From positions 1,240,001-1,304,000 of the forward strand of contig NZ_CP037954.1 in assembly GCF_004359195.1 (NCBI RefSeq): DNA of 64,000 nucleotides, given 5' to 3'. The notes below the pieces were generated by a model. The model saw only the letters and a program-made list of their open reading frames with translations. It made no database searches and was not told the DNA's origin. Made by a program: the position numbers and the translations under genes. Positions 47,600 to 56,581 of the stretch are shown in pieces; the stretch's first letter is position 1, and the number at the start of each line of letters is the position of its first letter. Source of the stretch: Chryseobacterium salivictor. Its GTDB lineage: Bacteria > Bacteroidota > Bacteroidia > Flavobacteriales > Weeksellaceae.

Positions 47600-48982
47600 A
47601 TGAAAGAATTTATACAAACACTAAAAAACATTTGGAGTCTTAAGGAACTGAGAGAAAAGATACTTTTTACTCTTGGAATCGTCCTAGTGTATAGATTCGC
47701 ATCTTATATTTCCTTACCGGCCATTAACATGGCAGAGGTAGGGAATCTTTTGGATATTTATAAAAACCAGGGAGGCAACAAGCAAGGAGCAGGACTTCTT
47801 GGCTTGCTTTCTTCGTTTACAGGTGGGGCATTTAGCCGGGCGTCCATTATGGCACTCGGAATTATGCCTTATATTTCTGCTTCCATTATTGTGCAGTTAA
47901 TGGGTATGGCAATTCCGTACCTTCAGAAATTGCAGAAAGATGGAGAAAGTGGTAGAAATACCTTAAACCAAATTACAAGATGGTTAACTATTGCAGTTTG
48001 TTTGGTACAGGCACCTTCTTACCTTACTTCAATCACTCAGATGTTCTTGCCGCACGCACAGTTTGCTTCTGCTTACTATGTAAATCCGCAGTCCATTATG
48101 TTCTGGTTGCCTAGTATCGTAATTTTGGTCGCTGGTTCTGTATTCGCGATGTGGTTAGGAGAGAAGATTACCGATAAAGGAATCGGAAACGGGATATCCA
48201 TCCTTATTATGGTGGGGATTCTTGCTGATTTTCCAGGTGCTTTCATTCAGGAAGTTGCAACTCAAACAGGTAAAGGTGGTTTTGGTACCATTATGATCCT
48301 TATTGAAGTGCTGTTTTGGATGTTGGTTGTTCTTTTGGCAATCGTTCTTTCGGTCGCAGTTCGCAAAATTCCTATTCAATATGTAAGTAGAGCGCAAGCA
48401 AGAGGTGGGGTAAATAAAAATTTAATGCAAGGTGCAAGACAATGGATTCCTTTAAAAGTAAATGCTTCTGGAGTTATGCCAATCATCTTCGCGCAGGCTT
48501 TAATGTTTGTTCCTGGATTATTAACGAAAGTTGATGAATCAAATACCTTTTTAGCAGGATTCAAAAATGTATTTAGTTGGCAGTACAATGTATTGTTTGC
48601 TTTATTAATTATCATCTTCTCATTTTTCTATACCGCAATTACGATTCCGGTGAATCAAATGGCTGATGATTTAAAGAGAAATGGTGGACTGATTCCTAAG
48701 GTAAGACCCGGGAAAGAAACCGCTGATTATCTGGATGATATTTTGTCAAAAATTACCTTGCCAGGTTCTATCTTTTTAGCTATCTTTGCAATCCTTCCGG
48801 CACTTGTGCATGGAGCGTTTGTTCAGACCGATCGTTTTGCCCTGTTTTTCGGGGGTACATCACTTTTGATTATGGTCGGGGTGATCTTAGATACTGTACA
48901 GCAAATCAATACGTATTTGTTGAATCATCATTACGATGGGTTAATGCAATCTAAATTGTCTAGAACAAACAATAATTTGTAA
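47600..48982 (+). CDS. secY: Protein translocase subunit SecY
   Basis: SecY forms the channel for Sec-dependent secretion in the inner membrane. The 460-aa protein has ten hydrophobic helices, the GIMPYISASIIVQL segment in helix 2, the plug/GxGIS-type region GIGNGISILIMVGI and the cytosolic loop PGKETADYLDDILSKITLPG with QMADDLKRNGGLIPKVRPG just before it. It follows rplO in the spc operon order. Confidence 0.98.
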   Translation: MKEFIQTLKNIWSLKELREKILFTLGIVLVYRFASYISLPAINMAEVGNLLDIYKNQGGNKQGAGLLGLLSSFTGGAFSRASIMALGIMPYISASIIVQLMGMAIPYLQKLQKDGESGRNTLNQITRWLTIAVCLVQAPSYLTSITQMFLPHAQFASAYYVNPQSIMFWLPSIVILVAGSVFAMWLGEKITDKGIGNGISILIMVGILADFPGAFIQEVATQTGKGGFGTIMILIEVLFWMLVVLLAIVLSVAVRKIPIQYVSRAQARGGVNKNLMQGARQWIPLKVNASGVMPIIFAQALMFVPGLLTKVDESNTFLAGFKNVFSWQYNVLFALLIIIFSFFYTAITIPVNQMADDLKRNGGLIPKVRPGKETADYLDDILSKITLPGSIFLAIFAILPALVHGAFVQTDRFALFFGGTSLLIMVGVILDTVQQINTYLLNHHYDGLMQSKLSRTNNNL

Positions 48983-48990
48983 TTAGATAA

Positions 48991-49206
48991 ATGGCAAAAC
49001 AAAAACATATTGAACAAGACGGCGTTATTACGGAAGCACTTTCGAACGCCCAATTCCGTGTCGAGCTAGAAAATGGGCATGTACTTATTGCACACATTTC
49101 TGGTAAGATGCGAATGCATTATATTAAACTTTTACCCGGAGACAAGGTAAAATTAGAGTTATCTCCTTATGACTTGTCAAAAGGAAGAATCACATTTAGA
49201 TATTAA
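48991..49206 (+). CDS. infA: Translation initiation factor IF-1
   Basis: IF-1 occupies the ribosomal A site during initiation. The 71-aa OB-fold protein has the [19 protein letters not shown] and the [20 protein letters not shown] motifs with the RITFRY end. It is 8 bases downstream of secY. Confidence 0.97.
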   Translation: MAKQKHIEQDGVITEALSNAQFRVELENGHVLIAHISGKMRMHYIKLLPGDKVKLELSPYDLSKGRITFRY

Positions 49207-49249
49207 TTTCAGAGCAATCTGGGAATTATTATAAACGGAAACAAAATGA

Positions 49250-49316
49250 AATCGCAGGATTCCATTTGTCATTTAAATATTTAAACAAAAGGGAATGTAA
49301 TCACAGGATTCCATTT
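49250..49316 (+). repeat. Tandem imperfect duplication upstream of rpmJ
   Basis: The 18-base unit AATCRCAGGATTCCATTT occurs at 49250-49267 and 49299-49316, one base different, 49 bases apart, with partial similarity extending around each copy. It falls in the infA-rpmJ leader. Confidence 0.6.
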
Positions 49317-49343
49317 AACCGTTGGAAAATTAAACAAAATCAA

Positions 49344-49460
49344 ATGAAAGTTAGAGCATCTATCAAAAAAAGAAGTGCTGATTGTAAAATCGTTCGCAGG
49401 AAAGGCGTTCTGTTTGTAATCAACAAGAAGAACCCAAAATTTAAACAAAGACAAGGCTAA
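49344..49460 (+). CDS. rpmJ: 50S ribosomal protein L36, zinc-free type
   Basis: A 38-aa protein, [20 protein letters not shown] and then a [18 protein letters not shown] end. Only one Cys remains where zinc-type L36 has three Cys and a His, so this is the C-minus form. A longer in-frame start at 49266 lies inside the duplicated leader and is rejected because L36 is always about this short. Confidence 0.96.
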   Translation: MKVRASIKKRSADCKIVRRKGVLFVINKKNPKFKQRQG

Positions 49461-49469
49461 AATTAAATT

Positions 49470-49847
49470 ATGGCGAGAATTTCCGGTATTGATTTACCAA
49501 AAAACAAAAGAGGCGTTATCGGTTTAACTTATATCTATGGTGTCGGAAGAAGTACTTCTTCTGAAATCTTGAAAGCAGCCGGCATCAGCGAAGACAAGAA
49601 AGTCAACGAATGGAATGACGATGAATTGGCATTGATCAGAAACTACATCACTGAAAACATCAAAGTGGAAGGTGAATTGCGTTCTGAAACACAACTAAAC
49701 ATCAAGCGATTGATGGATATTGGTTGCCAACGAGGAATACGTCACAGACTGGGATTACCTTTAAGAGGACAAAGAACGAAGAATAATTCTAGAACCCGAA
49801 AAGGAAAGAGAAAAACTGTTGCTAACAAGAAAAAAGCAAGTAAATAA
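49470..49847 (+). CDS. rpsM: 30S ribosomal protein S13
   Basis: S13 contacts the P-site tRNA and the 50S subunit. The 125-aa protein has [20 protein letters not shown] and the C-terminal [20 protein letters not shown] motif. Confidence 0.98.
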   Translation: MARISGIDLPKNKRGVIGLTYIYGVGRSTSSEILKAAGISEDKKVNEWNDDELALIRNYITENIKVEGELRSETQLNIKRLMDIGCQRGIRHRLGLPLRGQRTKNNSRTRKGKRKTVANKKKASK

Positions 49848-49859
49848 TCGGTAAGAATT

Positions 49860-50249
49860 ATGGCAAAACAGACAAAAGCAGTTAAGAAAAGAAAAGTAAA
49901 AGTTGAAGCAATTGGTGAAGCACATATCCAGGCGACTTTCAACAATATCATCATTTCTTTAACAAATAAAAGTGGAGAAGTAATCTCATGGGCATCTGCC
50001 GGAAAAATGGGATTCAGAGGTTCAAAGAAGAATACTCCTTTTGCGGCTCAAATGGCTGCGGAAAATTGCTCAACAGTAGCACACGACGCTGGACTACGAA
50101 GAGTAAAGGTTTACGTGAAAGGTCCTGGAGCAGGTAGAGAATCTGCAATCAGAACTATTCACAATTCAGGAATTGAAGTTAGTGAAATCGTTGATGTGAC
50201 TCCAATGCCACACAATGGTTGTAGACCACCAAAAAGAAGAAGAGTATAA
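49860..50249 (+). CDS. rpsK: 30S ribosomal protein S11
   Basis: S11 forms the platform of the 30S subunit. The 129-aa protein has [20 protein letters not shown] and the C-terminal [17 protein letters not shown] signature. The gap to rpsD is 89 bases and carries heptad repeats. Confidence 0.98.
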   Translation: MAKQTKAVKKRKVKVEAIGEAHIQATFNNIIISLTNKSGEVISWASAGKMGFRGSKKNTPFAAQMAAENCSTVAHDAGLRRVKVYVKGPGAGRESAIRTIHNSGIEVSEIVDVTPMPHNGCRPPKRRRV

Positions 50250-50297
50250 TCTATTATTTTATGTTTTAGCTTTAAATAATAATGAGCAAACATTATT

Positions 50298-50337
50298 AAT
50301 CTAAAATCTAAAATCTAGAATCTAAAATCTTAAAAAA
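50298..50337 (+). repeat. Heptad tandem repeat in the rpsK-rpsD gap
   Basis: Repeated CTAAAAT words (one CTAGAAT variant) run up to 1 base before the rpsD ATG, closely matching the repeat before rplP. Confidence 0.75.
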
Positions 50338-50338
50338 T

Positions 50339-50947
50339 ATGGCAAGATATATTGGACCAAAAACAAAGATTGCAAGAAAGTTTGGAGTTGCAATCTACGG
50401 AGATGACAAAAACTTCGAGAAAAGAAAAAACCAACCGCCGGGACAACACGGTGTAAATAAAAGAAGAAACCAGAAGAAATCCGAGTATGCTGTTCAGTTG
50501 ATGGAAAAGCAGAAAGCGAAATATACTTATGGTATTTTAGAAAAGCAATTTGCTAACCTATACCAAAAAGCGGTAAGAGCTAGAGGAGTTACAGGTGAAG
50601 TTCTTTTGCAGTTATGTGAATCGAGATTAGACAATGTAGTATACAGATTAGGGTTTGCGAAAACCAGAGCTGGAGCAAGACAATTGGTTTCTCACAGACA
50701 CATCACAGTAAATGGAGAATTGGTAAACATCGCTTCATATTCAATGAAAGCAGGAGACGTAGTTGCAGTGAGAGAGAAATCAAAATCTCTTGAAGTAATT
50801 GCTGATTCATTGGCTTACAGATCTACTTATGAGTGGTTGCAATTTAACGACGAGAAAAAAGAAGGTACTTTCGTAGCTGCTCCGGAGAGAATCCAAATCC
50901 CGGAAGATTTGAAAGAACAATTGATCGTCGAACTTTACTCTAAATAA
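50339..50947 (+). CDS. rpsD: 30S ribosomal protein S4
   Basis: S4 starts 30S assembly and is often an operon repressor. The 202-aa protein has the [20 protein letters not shown] start and the S4 RNA-binding domain [20 protein letters not shown], with [20 protein letters not shown]. No zinc-binding Cys cluster is at the N-terminus. Confidence 0.98.
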   Translation: MARYIGPKTKIARKFGVAIYGDDKNFEKRKNQPPGQHGVNKRRNQKKSEYAVQLMEKQKAKYTYGILEKQFANLYQKAVRARGVTGEVLLQLCESRLDNVVYRLGFAKTRAGARQLVSHRHITVNGELVNIASYSMKAGDVVAVREKSKSLEVIADSLAYRSTYEWLQFNDEKKEGTFVAAPERIQIPEDLKEQLIVELYSK

Positions 50948-50981
50948 TAATTTTTTCAAATTTTTGCTCAACCCAAATTAT

Positions 50982-51977
50982 ATGGCAATTTTAACATTTA
51001 TTAAACCCGATAAAGTAATCCTCCTTAACTCCAATGAATTCAAAGGCCAATTTGAATTCAGACCATTAGAGCAAGGGTTTGGACTTACCATCGGTAATGC
51101 TTTGAGAAGAGTTTTACTTTCTTCTCTTGAAGGATATGCTATTTCATCTATCAAAATAGAAGGCGTAGAGCACGAATTTTCAACAATTCCAGGTGTAATT
51201 GAAGACGTTACAGAAATTATTCTGAACCTGAAACAATTAAGACTGAGAGCAAAATCTGAGACTGCAACTGCAGAAGAAGTGACTGCCAAAGTATCTGGGC
51301 AAACTACTGTAACAGCTGGCGACTTAGGAAAATCAATGCAAGATTTTGAAGTATTGAATCCTGACTTAGTTATCTGTTCAACAAACAAAGACGTGAAATT
51401 TGAAATCACGTTCAATATTGAGAAAGGTAGAGGTTATGTTCCTTCCGAACAAAACAAATCAAACAATGCTCCTATCGGAACTATTGCTATTGATTCCATC
51501 TATACTCCGATCAAAAAAGTACAGTACAGTGTTGAAAACTATCGTGTCGAGCAAAAAACAGACTACGAAAAACTCGTTTTGGATATTGAAACTGATGGTT
51601 CTATCAGTCCTCAAAATGCTTTAACTGAAGCTTCTAAGATATTAATTTATCATTTCATGCTGTTCTCCGATGAGAGAATTACGCTGGAAACTGAAGCGGT
51701 AAAAGCGTCGATCCAATACGATGAAGAAACCTTACATACCAGACAACTACTGAAATCGAAATTAGTAGATATGGATTTGTCGGTAAGAGCATTAAACTGC
51801 TTGAAAGCTGCTGAAGTGGAAACTTTAGGAGAACTGGTTTCTTACACCAAGTCTGATTTGATGAAATTCAGAAATTTCGGTAAAAAATCTTTAACAGAAT
51901 TAGAAGAATTAGTGCATGCAAAAGGTCTAAACTTCGGTTTCGACGTTGCTAAATATAAATTAGACGCTGATAAATAA
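50982..51977 (+). CDS. rpoA: RNA polymerase subunit alpha
   Basis: The alpha dimer nucleates RNA polymerase assembly and its C-terminal domain contacts activators and DNA. The protein (331 aa) has the [20 protein letters not shown] assembly motif near residue 40 and the C-terminal domain with [20 protein letters not shown] and [17 protein letters not shown]. An upstream in-frame TTG at 50964 is possible; the ATG ([12 protein letters not shown]) is preferred. Confidence 0.98.
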   Translation: MAILTFIKPDKVILLNSNEFKGQFEFRPLEQGFGLTIGNALRRVLLSSLEGYAISSIKIEGVEHEFSTIPGVIEDVTEIILNLKQLRLRAKSETATAEEVTAKVSGQTTVTAGDLGKSMQDFEVLNPDLVICSTNKDVKFEITFNIEKGRGYVPSEQNKSNNAPIGTIAIDSIYTPIKKVQYSVENYRVEQKTDYEKLVLDIETDGSISPQNALTEASKILIYHFMLFSDERITLETEAVKASIQYDEETLHTRQLLKSKLVDMDLSVRALNCLKAAEVETLGELVSYTKSDLMKFRNFGKKSLTELEELVHAKGLNFGFDVAKYKLDADK

Positions 51978-51983
51978 CAAACA

Positions 51984-52514
51984 ATGAGACACGGTAAAAA
52001 ATTCAATCACTTATCTAGAACAGCTTCTCACAGAAGTGCTTTGCTTTCTAATATGGCTTGTTCTCTTATTGAGCATAAAAGAATCAACACAACTGTTGCT
52101 AAAGCGAAAGCTTTAAGAGTATATGTTGAGCCGATCCTTACAAAAGCGAAAGAAGATACAACACACAACAGAAGAACAGTTTTCTCTTACCTGCAAAGCA
52201 AAGAAGCAGTTACTGAATTATTCAGAACAATTGCTCCTAAAATCGCAGAAAGAAACGGTGGTTACACAAGAATCATCAAAACTGGATTCAGACAGGGCGA
52301 TGCTGCCGATATGGCAATGATCGAACTTGTAGATTTCAACGAACTTTACAACCCGAACGCTGAAGAGAAAAAAGTAACAAGAAGAAGCAGAAGATCTACT
52401 CCTAAAGCAGCAGAAGCTGTTGCGGAAGTAAAAGAAACTCCTGCTAAAGAAGTTAAAACTGACGAGCCAGTTGCAGAAGCTGCTGACGCTACAGAAGAAA
52501 AAGCGGGAGAATAA
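51984..52514 (+). CDS. rplQ: 50S ribosomal protein L17
   Basis: The 176-aa protein has the L17 core [20 protein letters not shown] and [20 protein letters not shown], then a C-terminal extension of about 55 residues that is Ala, Glu and Lys rich ([18 protein letters not shown]), common in Bacteroidota L17. It is the last gene of the ribosomal operon and is followed by a strong terminator. Confidence 0.97.
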   Translation: MRHGKKFNHLSRTASHRSALLSNMACSLIEHKRINTTVAKAKALRVYVEPILTKAKEDTTHNRRTVFSYLQSKEAVTELFRTIAPKIAERNGGYTRIIKTGFRQGDAADMAMIELVDFNELYNPNAEEKKVTRRSRRSTPKAAEAVAEVKETPAKEVKTDEPVAEAADATEEKAGE

Positions 52515-52536
52515 TATTCCCCGACTTTTTATACAT

Positions 52537-52573
52537 AAAAATCCGTTCAATTTAATTTGAACGGATTTTTTAT
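52537..52573 (+). terminator. Terminator of the ribosomal protein operon
   Basis: AAAATCCGTTCAA / TTGAACGGATTTT is followed by T. The stem resembles that of the groESL terminator. Confidence 0.85.
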
Positions 52574-52680
52574 TTTAAGAATTAAGGTTTGTTTTTATCT
52601 GCCTTAACTTTTTATTTTGATCGTTGTAATTTACTTTTGAAATCAAACGTAAAATCTAAACATTTCTTACTTGGCTCTTC

Positions 52681-53103
52681 TTATTGTCCTCTCGCTTTCT
52701 TCAAATGAATCACATTTTTTTCCTGTGTAATAGTAACAGAGTCGTTTTTAGCCACAATCGTAATATCAAAATTTCCATAAACGCCTCCTTTTGGCCAAGC
52801 CTCTTTTTGTGGAGCGGAAATGGTCTTATTATTACTTCGGATGCTGATTGTTTTTTCTTTAGGCGTGTTTTTAAAAGTAACCAAAGCCGATGATCCATCA
52901 TCTGCTACATAGCGTTCCGTGTATTCAGGTGCATCAGTGTTTACACCGGTTGTAATTGCGGGAGTAGTCATGCTGTCCTTGGGAAGATCTTCAGAATACC
53001 CGTTTTCCTGTTTGATAATGCTTTTATTTCCTTCGGTGTTTTTTTTACAGCTGAATGTGAGAAGAAGCAATGAACTTGCTGCGAGGATGAATATTTTTTT
53101 CAT
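52681..53103 (-). CDS. Putative lipoprotein of unknown function
   Basis: A 140-aa protein with a lipoprotein signal (MKKIFILAASSLLLLTFSCK, lipobox LTFSC), a Ser/Thr/Glu-rich linker, and a C-terminal beta-rich domain with no known motif. It is probably anchored in the outer membrane. It is the only minus-strand gene between rplQ and eno and converges on the rplQ terminator. The start and signal are convincing; the role is unknown. Confidence 0.75.
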   Translation of the reverse strand: MKKIFILAASSLLLLTFSCKKNTEGNKSIIKQENGYSEDLPKDSMTTPAITTGVNTDAPEYTERYVADDGSSALVTFKNTPKEKTISIRSNNKTISAPQKEAWPKGGVYGNFDITIVAKNDSVTITQEKNVIHLKKARGQ

Positions 53104-53238
53104 TGTTAAAGTTTTAGTGGTAAATCAAATTTAATGATAAGTTTTCTAATTATCAATATCCTGTTAAAATTAACTAAAATTTAACTCAAACCTATTTAAA
53201 ATCATCGCATATAACCCTTACAATCATTCAATTTTCAC

Positions 53239-53246
53239 TAAATTTG
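53239..53246 (+). promoter_or_regulatory. -7 promoter box for eno
   Basis: TAAATTTG matches TAnnTTTG, 34 bases before the eno ATG. Confidence 0.55.
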
Positions 53247-53259
53247 TACTTCATATTAA

Positions 53260-54573
<1,314 letters not shown>

Positions 54574-54655
54574 TAGAAAAAATTCATGGAAAGACTGCCA
54601 AAAACACTTGCGGTATTATTCCAATATTTATAAATTAGTAAAAAATTAAATTATA

Positions 54656-55942
54656 ATGTCAGATAACAAAGTTATATTAAACTATGATGGTAAAGCATTT
54701 GAATATCCAATCGTAGAAAGCACTATCGGTGATAGAGGAATAGATATATCAAAACTAAGAGACCAAACCGGTTTGATTACTTTAGATTTAGGATATAAGA
54801 ACACAGGAGCTACTTTAAGCGACATCACTTATCTTGACGGTGACAAGGGTGAACTGTATTACAGAGGATATCCAATCGAGCAAATTGCCGAAAAATCAAA
54901 CTTTACAGAAGTAATGTATCTTTTGTTAAACGGTAATTTACCAACAACAGATCAGTTCGCAGGTTTCGAAAAAGGAATTAAAAAATACAATTTCGTGGCG
55001 GACGAAATGAAAAGACTGATCGATGTTTTCCCTCGTTCTGCCCATCCAATGGGAGTTTTATCTTCATTAACTTCTGCGCTTACTGCATTTAATCCAAAAG
55101 CGGTAGACGTACGGTCAAAAGAAGAAATGGACCACGCCGCAGAAATGTTGATCGCCAAATTCTCTCACCTTTGTGCGTGGACGTACCGTAAAAAAATGGG
55201 ACTTCCGATCAATCACGGAGATGACAGTCTAAACTATGTGGAGAATTTCTACAAAATGTGTTTCCGTCGTCCAAACCAGGAATTTGAACTGGATCCTGTC
55301 GTTGTTGGAGCTTTAGATAAATTATTAATGCTTCACGCAGATCACGAACAAAACTGTTCTACATCAACGGTAAGAATGGTTGGTTCAGCTCACACAGGAT
55401 TATTCGCGTCCGTTTCAGCAGGTATTTCTGCACTTTGGGGACCACTTCACGGTGGGGCAAACCAGGCAGTGATCGAAATGTTGGAAATGATTGAACAGGA
55501 TGGAGGAAATGTTGCAAAATATGTGGAAAAAGCTAAAAATAAAGACGATGATTTCCGTCTAATGGGCTTCGGACACAGAGTTTACAAAAACTTCGATCCA
55601 AGAGCAACCATCATCAAAAAAGCAGCAGATGATATTTTGAATTCATTAGGAATTCAGGACAAAGCTTTAGATATTGCACGTCAGTTAGAAAGAGTAGCTT
55701 TGGAAGACGACTATTTCGTAAGCAGAAAATTATATCCAAATGTAGATTTCTATTCAGGAATTATTTACCGCGCTTTAGGAATCCCAACCGAAATGTTCAC
55801 CGTAATGTTCGCGTTAGGGCGATTACCAGGCTGGATTTCTCAGTGGAAAGAAATGCGTTTGCACAACGATCCAATCGGACGTCCAAGACAGGTTTATCAG
55901 GGAGCGCCAAAACGTGATTACGTTGATATGAACGCAAGATAA
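54656..55942 (+). CDS. gltA: Citrate synthase
   Basis: Citrate synthase condenses acetyl-CoA and oxaloacetate in the TCA cycle. The 428-aa hexameric-type protein has the catalytic His residues in LHADHEQNCSTSTVRMVGS and the GPLHGGANQAVIEML motif, then GFGHRVYKNFDPRA, and the catalytic Asp in NVDFYSGIIYRALGIPT. It follows eno after 82 bases, and has its own terminator. Confidence 0.98.
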   Translation: MSDNKVILNYDGKAFEYPIVESTIGDRGIDISKLRDQTGLITLDLGYKNTGATLSDITYLDGDKGELYYRGYPIEQIAEKSNFTEVMYLLLNGNLPTTDQFAGFEKGIKKYNFVADEMKRLIDVFPRSAHPMGVLSSLTSALTAFNPKAVDVRSKEEMDHAAEMLIAKFSHLCAWTYRKKMGLPINHGDDSLNYVENFYKMCFRRPNQEFELDPVVVGALDKLLMLHADHEQNCSTSTVRMVGSAHTGLFASVSAGISALWGPLHGGANQAVIEMLEMIEQDGGNVAKYVEKAKNKDDDFRLMGFGHRVYKNFDPRATIIKKAADDILNSLGIQDKALDIARQLERVALEDDYFVSRKLYPNVDFYSGIIYRALGIPTEMFTVMFALGRLPGWISQWKEMRLHNDPIGRPRQVYQGAPKRDYVDMNAR

Positions 55943-55959
55943 TCTTAAATGATATTACA

Positions 55960-55998
55960 AATTTCCCTTTCAATTTATTTTGAGAGGGATTTTTTTTG
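55960..55998 (+). terminator. Terminator of gltA
   Basis: TCCCTTTCAA / TTGAGAGGGA (one wobble) is followed by T8. Confidence 0.8.
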
Positions 55999-56296
55999 AA
56001 GTACTTGGGCGCACATTTCCGGCTGTCACTACTCGCTTTTTTCTTGCCCAAGCTTTATCCATGCCTAAGAAAAAGAGCTCAAACATACCGTTCCATCCGG
56101 GGCGCAGATTCGTAACTAAAACAAAATTTTAGCAAAATTGAAAATTTCTGTATCTTAACCCACGGAAAAGCATCTGTTTTTTAATTCAATAGGAACGGGC
56201 TTTAGCCCTCTTAATACCTTAATGTTTGAAAAAAATCATATCAAAAATCTTAATTTCGCAACTCCACTTCATCCCAAATAAATAGTAGTACTGATA
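55999..56296. repeat. Repeat-rich gap after gltA
   Basis: No gene is visible. Positions 55999-56105 read on the minus strand include a coding-like tract (GWNGMFELFFLGMDKAWARK ends in KRVVTAGNV in one frame-consistent reading), of a kind that looks like a dispersed intergenic repeat in Bacteroidota. At 56184-56209 a GGGCTTTAGCCC palindrome within a TAGGAACGGGCTTTAGCCC context looks like a REP-type element. Neither was checked against a database. Confidence 0.4.
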
Positions 56297-56581
56297 ATGA
56301 ATCCCAAAAATAAAAAAATAATAATTGCCGCATTTTTAATTCTAATTGCTTTGAATGCGGTTGCATTTTACGTTATTCAGGAAGGAATCGGGATCGCAAA
56401 AGCAATCAAAAATACCGAAAATAAAGAAGTCTTAAAGTCATTAGAGCAAAAACAAATTTTCAGTGATGTTTTTCCATCACTTGTTTTTACCATCGATATT
56501 GCATTGATATTCTTTGTATGTTATCTCCTAATTAAAATGCTCTTCAAAAGTTTAAAAAAATCCACACCTACTCAAAAATGA
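56297..56581 (+). CDS. Small membrane protein of unknown function
   Basis: A 94-aa protein with two hydrophobic helices (IIIAAFLILIALNAVAFYVI and LVFTIDIALIFFVCYLLI) separated by a charged loop, and a basic C-terminus. It overlaps the paaZ-type gene by 4 bases (ATGA), so the two are cotranscribed. No family was recognised. Confidence 0.75.
   Translation: MNPKNKKIIIAAFLILIALNAVAFYVIQEGIGIAKAIKNTENKEVLKSLEQKQIFSDVFPSLVFTIDIALIFFVCYLLIKMLFKSLKKSTPTQK

Noticed and set aside
49266..49343. N-terminal extension of L36
   Set aside because: It would double the length of a protein that is nearly always 37-38 aa, and the added residues come from the duplicated leader.
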